From: an uncultured Sunxiuqinia sp.
GTDB lineage: Bacteria; Bacteroidota; Bacteroidia; Bacteroidales; Prolixibacteraceae
DNA: 64,000 bases
Assembly: GCF_947495665.1 (NCBI RefSeq)
Contig: NZ_CANLZV010000001.1
Coordinates: 1-64,000 of the forward strand
Reading direction: 5' to 3'
Shown: piece after piece, positions 34,839 to 44,319 of the stretch
Layout of the letters: each line of letters begins with the position of its first letter
Position numbering within the stretch: position 1 is the stretch's first letter
The notes under the pieces: model-generated
Told to the model about the DNA's origin: nothing
The model's database searches: none
Seen by the model: the letters and a program-made list of their open reading frames with translations, nothing else
Position numbers and translations under genes: made by a program

Positions 34839-36038
34839 ATGGCAAAGAAATTTAAACCGCTTAATTCAGTTTTAATTAAACCTTCAGGACCCGATTGCAA
34901 TTTGAATTGTTCGTATTGCTTTTACCTGGAAAAGTCTGAATTATTTGCTCAGAATAAAACGCACCGCATGAGTCCGCAGGTGCAGGAAGAAACTATCCGG
35001 CAGGTGATGCAGCAGTCGGGTGAGAATGTTTCACTGGCATGGCAGGGAGGAGAACCCACCTTGATGGGACTGGAATTTTATGAACGGGCAATTGAACTGG
35101 AGAAAAAATACGGACACGGCCAGATGGTGGGTAATGGTTTGCAAACCAATGGGCTTTTACTGAACCGGGATTGGGCTAAATTTCTGAAAAAATACGATTG
35201 GCTGGTTGGATTATCTTTGGATGGGCCTCAGTTCATTCATGATCATTACCGGTTTGATGTGGCAGGAAAAGGTACTCATCAACGGGTGGAAGATCGTGCT
35301 AAAATGTTGCTTGACGAAGGCGTTTCGGTTAATGCGATGTGCTGTGTAACCAGTCATTCGGTGAAGTATCCGGAAGAATTGTACAACTATTATAAGGAGA
35401 TGGGACTGACCTTTATGCAGTTTATTCCTGTAGTTGAAACCGATAAAAATGACCCGACCAAGGCGGCTGACTTTTCCGTATCGGCTGAGGCTTATGGGCA
35501 TTTTCTGAATAAATTGTTTGACCTGTGGCTGGCTGACTTTAAAGATGGTCAACCCACCACCTCGATCCGTCACTTTGAGTCGGTTTTTTACACCTATGTT
35601 GGTCTGGAGGCTCCGGAATGTACGATGATGAAAGAATGCGGCCCCTATGTGGTTGTTGAACACAACGGCAACGTATATAGCTGTGACTTTTTTGTAGAGC
35701 CCAAATGGAAACTGGGAAATGTGATGCATGACCGGATTATAAACATGCTGAACTCGAAAAAGCAAACGGTTTTTGGAATGGCCAAGACTCAGCTTCCGCG
35801 GGAGTGCAAGCAGTGCAGCTGGCTTACCAAATGCTATGGTGGTTGTACTAAGGATCGGATAAAAGATCCGCGCGATCAACGCAAACCACGCTTTTGTACG
35901 GCCTATAAGTTGTTTTTTAATCATGCTGATCCAACCTTGTCGGACATGGCTGTGCAGTGGCAGCAAAATCAGCATGATATGCAACAAAGCCAGCAAAGTG
36001 GGGGTGTTTACAATGCTTTTGATGATTTTATGAAGTAA
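34839..36038 (+). CDS. Anaerobic sulfatase-maturating enzyme (radical SAM/SPASM)
   Basis: The 399-residue protein has the radical SAM motif C20-NLN-C24-SY-C27 and the C-terminal SPASM cysteines (ECTMMKECGPY, GNVYSCDFFVEPKWKLGNV, RECKQCSWLTKCYGGC). The overall fit, including the hallmark GPDCNLNCSYCFYLEK start, is to anSME, which oxidises an active-site Cys or Ser of sulfatases to formylglycine using S-adenosylmethionine without oxygen. The only sulfatase-fold gene in the window (38117-39517) has a Ser at the modification site but an altered motif. A single anSME usually serves many sulfatases, so its real clients are probably elsewhere in the genome. Confidence 0.88.
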   Translation: MAKKFKPLNSVLIKPSGPDCNLNCSYCFYLEKSELFAQNKTHRMSPQVQEETIRQVMQQSGENVSLAWQGGEPTLMGLEFYERAIELEKKYGHGQMVGNGLQTNGLLLNRDWAKFLKKYDWLVGLSLDGPQFIHDHYRFDVAGKGTHQRVEDRAKMLLDEGVSVNAMCCVTSHSVKYPEELYNYYKEMGLTFMQFIPVVETDKNDPTKAADFSVSAEAYGHFLNKLFDLWLADFKDGQPTTSIRHFESVFYTYVGLEAPECTMMKECGPYVVVEHNGNVYSCDFFVEPKWKLGNVMHDRIINMLNSKKQTVFGMAKTQLPRECKQCSWLTKCYGGCTKDRIKDPRDQRKPRFCTAYKLFFNHADPTLSDMAVQWQQNQHDMQQSQQSGGVYNAFDDFMK

Positions 36039-36122
36039 GCTAAACGCTTGATGGCGGACTTCAAACTGGCAAGAGGCGTTTACGCTTGAACCTGTTTCGA
36101 CGAATGCTGTTATTCATCCTGT

Positions 36123-36533
36123 ATGATTCAACAAAAAGAAATACGATTACCGGAATTCAGGAGAGGATTTCATCTGATTACTGATTTGATAAGCCGGGAA
36201 CTGCCGGATTTGCCCGAGAAAGGTTTGCTTCATATTTTGATTAAACACACCTCAGCGGGTTTAACCATCAATGAAAATGCTGATCCTTCGGTACGGACGG
36301 ACTTCGAATCCTTCATCAACAAGCTGGTTCCCGAAAACCATCCTGTTTATACGCATACCTACGAAGGAGCTGATGATATGCCGGCCCATCTGAAATCATC
36401 GATTTTAGGTGCAGAAATAACTGTTCCAATCACTCATGGACGGCTCAATATGGGAACCTGGCAAGGCATTTACCTGGGAGAATACCGCGATTATGGTGGC
36501 TCCCGAAAACTGGTACTGACCATCTATAGTTAA
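36123..36533 (+). CDS. YjbQ/UPF0047 family protein
   Basis: The 136-residue protein matches the YjbQ family end to end: HILIKHTSAGLTINENADP and VPITHGRLNMGTWQGIYLGEYRDYGG, with conserved His and Glu residues around a putative metal or phosphate site. Members have been described as having weak thiamine phosphate synthase activity; the true role is unclear. It follows the anSME gene by 84 bases and may be co-transcribed. A good terminator lies just after the stop codon. Confidence 0.88.
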   Translation: MIQQKEIRLPEFRRGFHLITDLISRELPDLPEKGLLHILIKHTSAGLTINENADPSVRTDFESFINKLVPENHPVYTHTYEGADDMPAHLKSSILGAEITVPITHGRLNMGTWQGIYLGEYRDYGGSRKLVLTIYS

Positions 36534-36550
36534 AACCTTTGAAGCAAAAA

Positions 36551-36585
36551 GAAGCTGATCATTCCAAATGGTCAGCTTCTTTTTT
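36551..36585 (+). terminator. Intrinsic terminator after yjbQ-like gene
   Basis: GAAGCTGATCATT pairs with AATGGTCAGCTTC (one G-T pair) around a short CCA-type loop and is followed by six or seven T residues. Confidence 0.85.
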
Positions 36586-36604
36586 GTATTGAAAGTGTCT
36601 TTCT

Positions 36605-37921
36605 TTAGATCTCAACTTTGAGGATGGTATCCACCTCATTTCGTTTGTCTGCTGGTAATTGCAGAAGAACCCCATTGGCTGTTTTCTTGAATTTTACTTT
36701 GGTGTCGTCATCAAAGAAGCGGATGGATTTAATCTTTTGATCAAAGGAGGGTAGTTCCAGCGTTTCTTCTTCCAAATTCAGAATATGAACATAGACGGTG
36801 TTACCTTTTTGGGTTGTTGCGCCCCATTTGCTCGGACTGATTGGTCCTTTGCGTGTTCCATAAATTGACTCCCCGTATTGCTCCATCCATTGGCCCATAA
36901 TCATCAGGGTATCGATGTTTTCGGGTTGAATTTCGCCGTTGGGCATAGGGCCGGTGTTCAGCAGAAAGTTAGCGCCATAACCCGCAGCTTTTATCATGGT
37001 TTGAATAAGCTGCTTGCTTGATTTGTAGTTGGTGTCGGTAAGGTTGAATCCCCAACAGCCATTCATGGTTTCGCACATTTCAAGGGGAAGTTCGGAGATT
37101 GTTCCAGTTTGATTGAATCCCATGGTGTTTTCTCCCGGAAGGTCGCGCTCAAACATCTGGAAGTCTTCGCCCGGATAAGGTGCTTTATGATGATTGCTGC
37201 CAATCAGGGTTCCGGGCTGAAGTTGGTGAATCAAACTGTAGGTTTCCTCCAGATACCAATTGGCATCGGGTTTATCCCACATCCCGTCAAACCAAATTCC
37301 ACCGACTTCGCCATAGTTGGTTAACAGTTCGGTTAACTGAGCGTTCATGTAGTCCAGATAGTCCTTCCAATTTCCCTCATCGGCTCTTCCGGTATAATCA
37401 CCTCCGGTGCGGCCGCGTGGGTAATAATCCGGATGACGCCAGTCGAGTTGGGAATAGTAAAAGAATAATTTTACTCCTTGTTTGTCGCATTCTTCCTTTA
37501 AGGCTTTCAGGATATCCTTGCCATAAGGCGTTTGATCAACAATGTTGTAATCGCTCACTTTCGAGTCGTACATGGCAAAACCATCATGATGCTTGCTGGT
37601 TATGGTAATGTATTTCATACCTGCTTTCTTTACCATCGATACCCATTTGGCCGGGTCAAACTTGGTGGGATTAAAAAAGGAAGGCAGCTTTTCATACTGA
37701 GCAATTGGGATCTGCTTTTGGTTCATTATCCATTCAGCTACTCCCGAATCTCCACCACCGGCCATGATGGAGTATACTCCCCAGTGAATGAAAAGGCCAA
37801 ATTTGGCATCCAGAAACCATTCTCGGTTTTCCAGGTTTTCGTTGGTGGGCGTATAGCCTTTTTGTGCGTAAGTCATGGTCGACAAAAATACCAGTAACAA
37901 TAGGTAACTAAGTTTTTTCAT
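36605..37921 (-). CDS. Alpha-L-fucosidase, GH29 family
   Basis: The 438-residue protein has a signal peptide (ending TYAQ at 20). It shows GH29 hallmarks: WFLDAKFGLFIHWGVYS, AKWVSMVKKAGMKYITITSKHHDGF, and the nucleophile region GGIWFDGMWD with D212 as the likely nucleophile. A small C-terminal beta domain follows from about 350. It would release alpha-L-fucose from glycans or sulfated fucans in the periplasm. The sulfatase-fold gene lies upstream on the same strand (195-base gap), so the two may share a transcript. No SusCD pair is here, so this is not a full polysaccharide utilisation locus. Confidence 0.88.
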   Translation of the reverse strand: MKKLSYLLLLVFLSTMTYAQKGYTPTNENLENREWFLDAKFGLFIHWGVYSIMAGGGDSGVAEWIMNQKQIPIAQYEKLPSFFNPTKFDPAKWVSMVKKAGMKYITITSKHHDGFAMYDSKVSDYNIVDQTPYGKDILKALKEECDKQGVKLFFYYSQLDWRHPDYYPRGRTGGDYTGRADEGNWKDYLDYMNAQLTELLTNYGEVGGIWFDGMWDKPDANWYLEETYSLIHQLQPGTLIGSNHHKAPYPGEDFQMFERDLPGENTMGFNQTGTISELPLEMCETMNGCWGFNLTDTNYKSSKQLIQTMIKAAGYGANFLLNTGPMPNGEIQPENIDTLMIMGQWMEQYGESIYGTRKGPISPSKWGATTQKGNTVYVHILNLEEETLELPSFDQKIKSIRFFDDDTKVKFKKTANGVLLQLPADKRNEVDTILKVEI

Positions 37922-38116
37922 TGTTTGTTAGTTTAGATTTGCTGTGCTGTATTGTGCTGTTAAATTTAATGGAAAGTTTTGAAATACAAAGAATCTCATC
38001 ATTTTCTTTTGTTTAGCAGAATAGCTTGTACAGCGATAGTGAAGTTTCTCCTGAATCCTTTAGCCCGGTGAATGTTGGCCTTTCATAGGTTCTTGAGGCT
38101 TTTATCTTTTTTCGAT

Positions 38117-39517
38117 TCATCGAACGGATGTTGAAGGAATCAATTGACTTGAATTGGAGTTCTCGGACCAAGGTATTTTTTCATTTTCCTGAATATACTG
38201 ATGGATTTCCCGATGTAAATCCTGGTAGTATTTGGAGCTCTCTGAAAGCGGAATCATTTCATGCGGATCAGTAGTTAAATTATACAACCTGAATTTTTCA
38301 GAAGGATGATTTTGCATGAGTTTATAAGCTCCACGTCGAGCGGCATAAATTGCTTTACCGTTGAAATCGTCTCCTTTTCGATAAAGCCAGAACAACGTCC
38401 GGTTTCCAGGCAAAGGTTCGTCGTTGAAAATGCAGCTTGTTAAGTCTTTTCCATCAAAGTTTTGGTCTGACGGAGTTTCGCAAAGCTGGCTCAAGCTCGG
38501 GAAAAGGTCCATGGTTAGGGCCACCTGATGACTTAGACTTCCTTTTTTAATTTGGCTTTTCCAAAACAGGCAGGTGGGCACCCGAATGCCGCCTTCGTAC
38601 AAGTCTTGGTGTCCTCCGCGTAAAGTCCTGTTTGAGGCGCCATGCGCTGTGCTTCCTCCAGTATGCGCGCTAAATACGATGATCGTATTTTTTAGCTGAT
38701 TTGTTTCGTTTAATTTCGTGATCACTTTTCCGATACCGTCATCAATCTGTTCGATTAGGGCAATGTAGTTTGCTCTTTCTGAACTTAATCCATGCTGTCT
38801 TTTCCGGACTTGATTTAAATAGTCTTCGACGGGCTGAAGCAAGGTGCCGGGAGCGTTAAACGACAGGTATAACAGGAAGGGATTGTCCGCATTCTGCTGG
38901 CTTTCCACAAAATTTACAGACCAATTGGTAAATAAATCCGTGGCATGTCCTTTCGTTACAATTTCCTTTTTATTGAAGCGCAAGTAGTTTTTGCCCTTGC
39001 TGTGGTGGGTAAAATAATCATCAATCTCATCGCCCATATAGCCCATGAATAAATCGAATCCCCGTTCGTTTGGAAGATTTGGCGACTCAAATCCTAAGTC
39101 CCATTTTCCAATCAGGGCAGTTGTGTAGCCGGCTTTGCGAAAATGCATGGGCAAAGTCGATTCCGTTTGAAAGTATCCCCAGCTGTTTTCTTGGTTGTCG
39201 CGAATCATGCCATGAACTCCAACAGAGGCCGGGTAGCGCCCGGTGAGTAAGGAAGCCTGGGTTGGCGAGCTGGCCGTTGAATTTGCATAAAATTCATTGA
39301 AAATAAGTCCATTCATGAAGAGGTCATCAATGTTGGGGGTTCGAATGTCTTTGGCTCCGGTGATTGAAAGGTCTCCATAGCCGAGGTTATCTGCCATGAT
39401 GATCAGTACATTGGGCTTTTTAGTATTTCTGCCTGTGGCAGGGCTAGCCTGCAAGGTTGTAAACAATAAAGCGATGGTTGTTCCCCAAAAGAACAATTGT
39501 TTGATTTGTTGTTTCAT
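38117..39517 (-). CDS. Sulfatase-fold protein with degenerate active site
   Basis: The 466-residue secreted protein has the S1 sulfatase fold: PNVLIIMADNLGYGDLSITG, SLLTGRYP, RGFDLFMGYMG, LYEGGIRVP. Compared with the usual motifs, the metal-binding A-D-D is A-D43-N44, the C/S-x-P-S-R maturation site is S83-S-P-T-Q87, GKWHLG is GKWDLG (a GKWGLG subfamily also exists), A-P-H is A-P-G, the metal motif S-D-N-G is A-H-T-G, and the Lys in LRGGK is His. The gene is intact, with a signal peptide at 1-28. I infer a binding or regulatory role, or an altered chemistry. It precedes the fucosidase gene on the same strand. Confidence 0.8.
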   Translation of the reverse strand: MKQQIKQLFFWGTTIALLFTTLQASPATGRNTKKPNVLIIMADNLGYGDLSITGAKDIRTPNIDDLFMNGLIFNEFYANSTASSPTQASLLTGRYPASVGVHGMIRDNQENSWGYFQTESTLPMHFRKAGYTTALIGKWDLGFESPNLPNERGFDLFMGYMGDEIDDYFTHHSKGKNYLRFNKKEIVTKGHATDLFTNWSVNFVESQQNADNPFLLYLSFNAPGTLLQPVEDYLNQVRKRQHGLSSERANYIALIEQIDDGIGKVITKLNETNQLKNTIIVFSAHTGGSTAHGASNRTLRGGHQDLYEGGIRVPTCLFWKSQIKKGSLSHQVALTMDLFPSLSQLCETPSDQNFDGKDLTSCIFNDEPLPGNRTLFWLYRKGDDFNGKAIYAARRGAYKLMQNHPSEKFRLYNLTTDPHEMIPLSESSKYYQDLHREIHQYIQENEKIPWSENSNSSQLIPSTSVR

Positions 39518-39790
39518 TGCTTCGAAAGATAGGATGCGCTATTTCCTATAAAGTTATTAAATACTAACCAGCTATTTATCATTTTACTTATAATTTATTT
39601 TTAAGTTTCTGAAATAAGGTGTTTGTCACGCAAACAATCATTATATGCTGCATTTGGGATCGGGAAGAATGGCTGTTTCAATCAGGCGTTATAGCGTTTT
39701 TTGTTGTTTTGTTTCATTTTTTAGCTAAAAGATTAAACAAACTTAATTTTGTCTTGTTGGTTATTCTTGAAAACATACGGAGAAAAGACA

Positions 39791-40525
39791 ATGAAAGTAA
39801 ATGGTTTTATAAAAACGAATCACCAGGTGTCTGACTTAAATGGATACAAGAATGGAATGAAAAGTAGTAATTTGGTGGATGCTGATGTGATTGGAGACAA
39901 CCATATTGCCACTTCTATTGATACTCCCATGCGTTCGGATGCTTTTGATTTGAGCGATGAGCAGAAAATTAGCATCATCGAATCGAAGTTTAGAGACATT
40001 ATGGATACACTTGGTCTGGATTTGAATGATGATAGTTTGAACGGAACACCGCATCGGGTGGCCAAAATGTTTGTGCAGGAAATTTTTAAGGGCTTGAATC
40101 CGCAAGCCAGTCCAAAAATCTCGGTCTTTGAGAATAAATTTCAATACCAGCAAATGTTGGTTGAAAAGAATATTAACTTGAATTCAACCTGCGAACATCA
40201 CTTTTTGCCAATTATAGGAAAAGCGCATGTGGCTTATGTTTCAAGTGGAAAGGTTATTGGTTTGTCCAAAATTAACCGGATTGTGGATTATTATGCCCGC
40301 CGGCCGCAGGTGCAGGAGCGTTTGACGGTTCAGATTGCCCGTGAGCTAAAGCGGGTACTAAACACGGAAGATGTGGCTGTTGTCATCGATGCTAAGCATA
40401 TGTGTGTGTCTGTTCGAGGAATTGAAGATGAGAGCAGCTCAACGCTCACGGCTGAGTATGGAGGCGTTTTTAAACAACAAAATCGACGCGAAGAATTTTT
40501 AAAATATCTTGCTTTAGGGAAGTAG
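39791..40525 (+). CDS. folE: GTP cyclohydrolase I
   Basis: The 244-residue protein matches FolE type IA. Zinc ligands are C134 and H137 in TCEHHFLP and C205 in KHMCVSVRG. The motif [10 protein letters not shown] (about 86-95) and [18 protein letters not shown] are typical. It turns GTP into dihydroneopterin triphosphate for folate or pterin synthesis. About 45 residues at the N-terminus precede the conserved core and may be an extension. I chose ATG 39791; a longer frame from 39749 starts at a promoter-like TAATTTTG (39744-39751). A terminator follows. Confidence 0.92.
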   Translation: MKVNGFIKTNHQVSDLNGYKNGMKSSNLVDADVIGDNHIATSIDTPMRSDAFDLSDEQKISIIESKFRDIMDTLGLDLNDDSLNGTPHRVAKMFVQEIFKGLNPQASPKISVFENKFQYQQMLVEKNINLNSTCEHHFLPIIGKAHVAYVSSGKVIGLSKINRIVDYYARRPQVQERLTVQIARELKRVLNTEDVAVVIDAKHMCVSVRGIEDESSSTLTAEYGGVFKQQNRREEFLKYLALGK

Positions 40526-40546
40526 ACCAGATGAATCTCGATTCAG

Positions 40547-40575
40547 AAAACCTCTCATCGTTTTGGGAGGTTTTT
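40547..40575 (+). terminator. Intrinsic terminator of folE
   Basis: AAAACCTC and GAGGTTTT form a stem around a 12-base loop, with five T residues at the end. Confidence 0.65.
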
Positions 40576-40670
40576 GTGCGTTTGTCAAAAATTGTGCGTT
40601 ATTTCTTTCGGACTAGATGAAACCTTTTTGGAATAGTTCTTGTCTAAGCAACTATAAACAGGACTGAACT

Positions 40671-41021
40671 ATGAAGGAAATTCTACTTACACTCACATTT
40701 TCATTGTTTTTACTATTTAGTGGCGGGCTAAAGGCCCAGGATCTTTCTAAATCTGATAAACTGGACTATCAAATTGATAAAGTGTATCCCAACCCGGCCC
40801 GGGAGTTTGTTTTTGTGGAAGTGTTTTCTGATAACTATGGCACGATCCGCTTTGAGCTTATTGATATACTGGGAAATACCGTGAAAAAATGGGATAAAAA
40901 AGAGCTTACGCCAGGTACTCAAAAGATACGCTTCGAGCTGCAAAAATTCAGCTCCGGTTTCTACCTTTTGAAAGCCGACAAGCAAGGACAAATTATAATT
41001 AAGCGTCTTCGTAAACTTTAG
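40671..41021 (+). CDS. T9SS type A sorting domain protein with almost no cargo
   Basis: The 116-residue protein has a signal peptide (ending LKAQ at 23) and, from about 34 on, a type A C-terminal sorting domain: VYPNPAREFVFVEVFSD, ELIDILGNTVKKW, GTQKIRFELQKFSSGFYLLKAD, IIIKRLRKL. This domain normally directs large proteins through the type IX system and is removed. Here only about ten residues precede it. It may be a decoy, a surface peptide, or the leftover of a deleted cargo gene. It stands alone between folE and hutI and shows no frameshift. Confidence 0.8.
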   Translation: MKEILLTLTFSLFLLFSGGLKAQDLSKSDKLDYQIDKVYPNPAREFVFVEVFSDNYGTIRFELIDILGNTVKKWDKKELTPGTQKIRFELQKFSSGFYLLKADKQGQIIIKRLRKL

Positions 41022-41217
41022 TTTGTACTTGTGGTCATACGTCCTGTTTATATGTCCTGTTTTCAATTGATTTTCTATGAGTTACTCACTTGTTTCGCTA
41101 TGACGACCTGAACCTTAGGGGCCAATAATTACCATAAAGATTCAGCCTGTATGATTTATGACAGTTTATTTCTCCGACTTCTTTTTTTATCTTGTATAAA
41201 AATCCAGAGTAATTGAG

Positions 41218-42468
41218 ATGAAGGTAATTTTGGAAAATATCAAAGAGTTGGTTCAAGTTGAAGAACAGGCTCGAACATGGGTTGCCGGCAAGGAAATGAA
41301 GGAGTTGTCGGTATTGAAGGATGCCTTTTTGGTGATCGACGATGATCAGATCGAAACCTATGGTGAGATGAAGGATTTCAGCGAATTGCTTGTTGAAGGA
41401 GCAGAAATGGTGATGGAAATCGATTGTGCCGGTAAAATTGTGATGCCTGGCTATTGTGATTCGCACACCCATCTGGTTTTTCCCGCCAGTCGCGAACAGG
41501 AGTTTGTAGATCGAATTAACGGACTGAGCTATGAGGAAATAGCACGTAGAGGAGGGGGCATTTTGAATTCGGCCAAACGAATGGAGCAAGCTTCCGAAGA
41601 AGATTTATTTTTATCAGCCATGTTGCGTTTGGATGAAATTAAGCAGCATGGAACTACCGCTGTGGAAATCAAAAGTGGCTATGGACTTAGTCTGGAGTCA
41701 GAACTGAAAATGTTAAGGGTAATCAAACGGTTGAAAGAAAGTAGCCCGCTCATGATTAAGTCCACTTTTCTGGGAGCACATGCTTTGCCGGTCGGTTACC
41801 GTAACAATCGGCAAAAATACATTCAATTGATTATAAGCGAAATGCTTCCGGCAATTGAGAAGGAAGGTCTGGCAGATTATATGGATGTGTTTTGTGATCA
41901 AGGCTTTTTTACGGTGGAAGAAACGGCTCAACTGCTTGAGGCCGGACTTAAATATGATTTACAGCCCAAGATTCACGCCAATGAACTGGGATTAACCGGG
42001 GGAGTGCAGGTAGGAGTTCAATATGGAGCGCGCTCAGTTGATCATTTGGAATATATGGAGGAGCCGGAAATTCAGGCGCTGCTGGGCTCCGGAACCATGC
42101 CAACTGTTTTACCCGGAGCGGCCTTCTTTTTAAATATGCCCCTCTCGCCCGTTCGGAAAATGATGGACGCCGGATTGCCTGTAGCCCTGGCATCAGACTA
42201 CAACCCTGGATCGTCACCTTCCGGAAACATGAATTTTATTCAATCTTTAGCTTGCATTAATTACGGGATGACACCGGAAGAGGCTATTAATGCCTGCACC
42301 ATCAATTCGGCTTATGCCATGGGGGTAGAACATTGCTGTGGAAGTATAGCCAAAGGCAAATTGGCCAACCTGTTCATTACCCGGGAACTTCCGAGTTATT
42401 TAGCCATTCCTTATTATTTTGGTACTAACCCGGTGGAAACCGTTATCATTAATGGGGAAATTTATTAA
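41218..42468 (+). CDS. hutI: Imidazolonepropionase
   Basis: The 416-residue amidohydrolase fits HutI: metal-binding DSHTHLVFPASREQEF near 80-95, RRGGGILNSAKRM, EIKSGYGLSLESELKMLRVI, AHALP near 188, KIHANELGLTGGVQ near 255, and LASDYNPGSSPSGNMNF near 325-340. It hydrolyses 4-imidazolone-5-propionate to N-formimino-glutamate in histidine degradation. The fused FtcD gene follows after 53 bases and takes that product, so the two form an operon. HutH and HutU are not in the window. Confidence 0.92.
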   Translation: MKVILENIKELVQVEEQARTWVAGKEMKELSVLKDAFLVIDDDQIETYGEMKDFSELLVEGAEMVMEIDCAGKIVMPGYCDSHTHLVFPASREQEFVDRINGLSYEEIARRGGGILNSAKRMEQASEEDLFLSAMLRLDEIKQHGTTAVEIKSGYGLSLESELKMLRVIKRLKESSPLMIKSTFLGAHALPVGYRNNRQKYIQLIISEMLPAIEKEGLADYMDVFCDQGFFTVEETAQLLEAGLKYDLQPKIHANELGLTGGVQVGVQYGARSVDHLEYMEEPEIQALLGSGTMPTVLPGAAFFLNMPLSPVRKMMDAGLPVALASDYNPGSSPSGNMNFIQSLACINYGMTPEEAINACTINSAYAMGVEHCCGSIAKGKLANLFITRELPSYLAIPYYFGTNPVETVIINGEIY

Positions 42469-42521
42469 GCTGACACTTCAATCAGATCACCTGATCCTGT
42501 AATCAATAAAAAATAAAAACG

Positions 42522-44213
42522 ATGAACCAGTTAATTGAATGCGTACCAAACTTCAGTGAAGGAAGAAATCAATCAATTATCAAGCAAATAACGGATGCAA
42601 TTGAACGAGTTGAAAATATTAAGCTGCTCAATGTCGACCCGGGTTATGCCACCAATCGTACGGTAGTGACTTTTGTTGGGCCTCCAAAGGATGTGGTCGA
42701 AGCTGCTTTTCAGGCCGTGAAAATGGCCTCGCAGTTAATTGATATGAGCAAGCATCATGGAGAGCACCCGCGTTTCGGGGCTACTGATGTCTGTCCGTTA
42801 GTGCCTATTGCAGGTATTTCGATGGAAGAAACGGTAGCATATGCCCGACAACTGGCTCAGCGTATTGGTGAAGAGCTTGAAATACCGGTTTACTGTTATG
42901 AGTTTGCCGCACAAAAGGAGGAACGTCGAAGTCTGGCCAACTGCCGGTCGGGTGAATACGAAGGCTTGCCCGATAAGCTGAAGGATGCCAATTGGAAACC
43001 TGACTTTGGCCCGGCAAAAATGAATGTGAAAGCCGGCGCAACAGCTGTCAGTGCCCGGAATTTTCTGATTGCGTACAATGTCAATTTAAATACAACTTCC
43101 ACCCGGCGGGCTAATGCTGTGGCATTTGATGTTCGCGAGGCAGGTCGGGTAAAGCGCGAAGGAGATCCGGTAACAGGCAAAATTGTAACCGATGAACAGG
43201 GCGAACCGGTACGTATTCCGGGAAGCCTGAAAATGGTTCGCGCCATTGGTTGGTATATTGAAGAATATGGGGTTGCTCAAATCTCGATGAACTTAACCGA
43301 TATTACCGTTACGCCCATACATGTGGCCTTTGATGCTGTTTGTAAGAGTGCTGAAAGCCGGGGCTTACGAGTAACCGGATCAGAACTGGTAGGTTTGATT
43401 CCGTTACAGGCCATGCTTGAAGCCGGAAAATACTTCCTGCGCAAGCAGCAACGCTCGACAGGAGTTGCCGATTCCGAATTGATCAAAATAGCCATAAAGT
43501 CGATGGGGCTGGATGAGCTTGGTCCATTTAACCCACGTGAGCGTATTATTGAATATTTGCTGGAAGATGAGACTAAAAAACTGGCAGATTTAAGTTTGAG
43601 TAGTTTTGCCAATGAAACCGCTTCTGAGTCTCCGGCTCCGGGAGGTGGCTCTATTTCAGCTTATGTTGGTGCTTTGGGAGCTGCTTTGGGGGGTATGGTT
43701 GCCAACCTTTCGGCACATAAACGGGGTTGGGACCACCGGTGGGAAGAATTTTCAGATTGGGCAGAACAAGCAAAAGCCTTTCAAAATCAATTTCTTCGCC
43801 TGGTTGATGAAGATACGAATGCTTTTAACCAAATTATGGCAGCCTTTGGTTTACCTAAAGGAAGTGAAGAGGAGAAGAAGGCTCGTAGCGAAGCAATTCA
43901 GCAAGCAACTTTGAATGCCATTCAGGTGCCACTTGAAATAATGAAAACCGCCTTGCGTTCGATGGAGGTTATTGAAGCCATGGCTGCAATTGGAAATCCC
44001 AATTCGGTGTCGGATGCCGGTGTTGCTGGCCTTTGCGCAAAAACAGCGACTCATGGGGCTTACCTGAATGTTTTGATCAACCTGAGTGGGCTGAAAGATG
44101 CTGACCGGAAGGCTGCCCTAAAGCATGAAGCCACGGAGCTTCTGTATCAGGCCGAAACCAAGGAGCAGCTTATTTTGAAAACCGTTATGGAAAAAATAAA
44201 CGGGGATTCCTGA
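42522..44213 (+). CDS. ftcD: Glutamate formimidoyltransferase/formimidotetrahydrofolate cyclodeaminase (fused)
   Basis: The 563-residue protein joins two domains. Residues 1 to about 300 match the formiminotransferase N- and C-terminal subdomains (IECVPNFSEGRN, HGEHPRFGATDVCPLVPI, RDEQGEPV-like and KAMGWYIEEYG-like segments). Residues about 355-555 match the cyclodeaminase (SESPAPGGGSISAYVGALGAALGGMVANLS). Together they pass the formimino group of formiminoglutamate to tetrahydrofolate and release ammonia, giving methenyl-tetrahydrofolate. It follows hutI and completes the later part of histidine catabolism. Fusion is common in Bacteroidota and animals. Confidence 0.92.
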   Translation: MNQLIECVPNFSEGRNQSIIKQITDAIERVENIKLLNVDPGYATNRTVVTFVGPPKDVVEAAFQAVKMASQLIDMSKHHGEHPRFGATDVCPLVPIAGISMEETVAYARQLAQRIGEELEIPVYCYEFAAQKEERRSLANCRSGEYEGLPDKLKDANWKPDFGPAKMNVKAGATAVSARNFLIAYNVNLNTTSTRRANAVAFDVREAGRVKREGDPVTGKIVTDEQGEPVRIPGSLKMVRAIGWYIEEYGVAQISMNLTDITVTPIHVAFDAVCKSAESRGLRVTGSELVGLIPLQAMLEAGKYFLRKQQRSTGVADSELIKIAIKSMGLDELGPFNPRERIIEYLLEDETKKLADLSLSSFANETASESPAPGGGSISAYVGALGAALGGMVANLSAHKRGWDHRWEEFSDWAEQAKAFQNQFLRLVDEDTNAFNQIMAAFGLPKGSEEEKKARSEAIQQATLNAIQVPLEIMKTALRSMEVIEAMAAIGNPNSVSDAGVAGLCAKTATHGAYLNVLINLSGLKDADRKAALKHEATELLYQAETKEQLILKTVMEKINGDS

Positions 44214-44270
44214 AAGAAAATAGTTTTGCAAGGCAACAAGTAAAAGCTTGTTTGTTTGGCCGCAGTAGTT

Positions 44271-44316
44271 GATTCGCTTTTTCATCGTTTTATACCTTGA
44301 GAAAGCGAATCTTTTG
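44271..44316 (+). terminator. Intrinsic terminator of hutI-ftcD
   Basis: GATTCGCTTT pairs with AAAGCGAATC over ten bases around a 21-base loop, followed by TTTT. It overlaps the last bases before the convergent SirB1-like gene. Confidence 0.6.
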
Positions 44317-44319
44317 GTT

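Noticed and set aside
36605-39517. Polysaccharide utilisation locus
   Set aside because: A fucosidase and a sulfatase-fold gene are adjacent, but no SusC/SusD pair or regulator is present, so a full locus is not shown.
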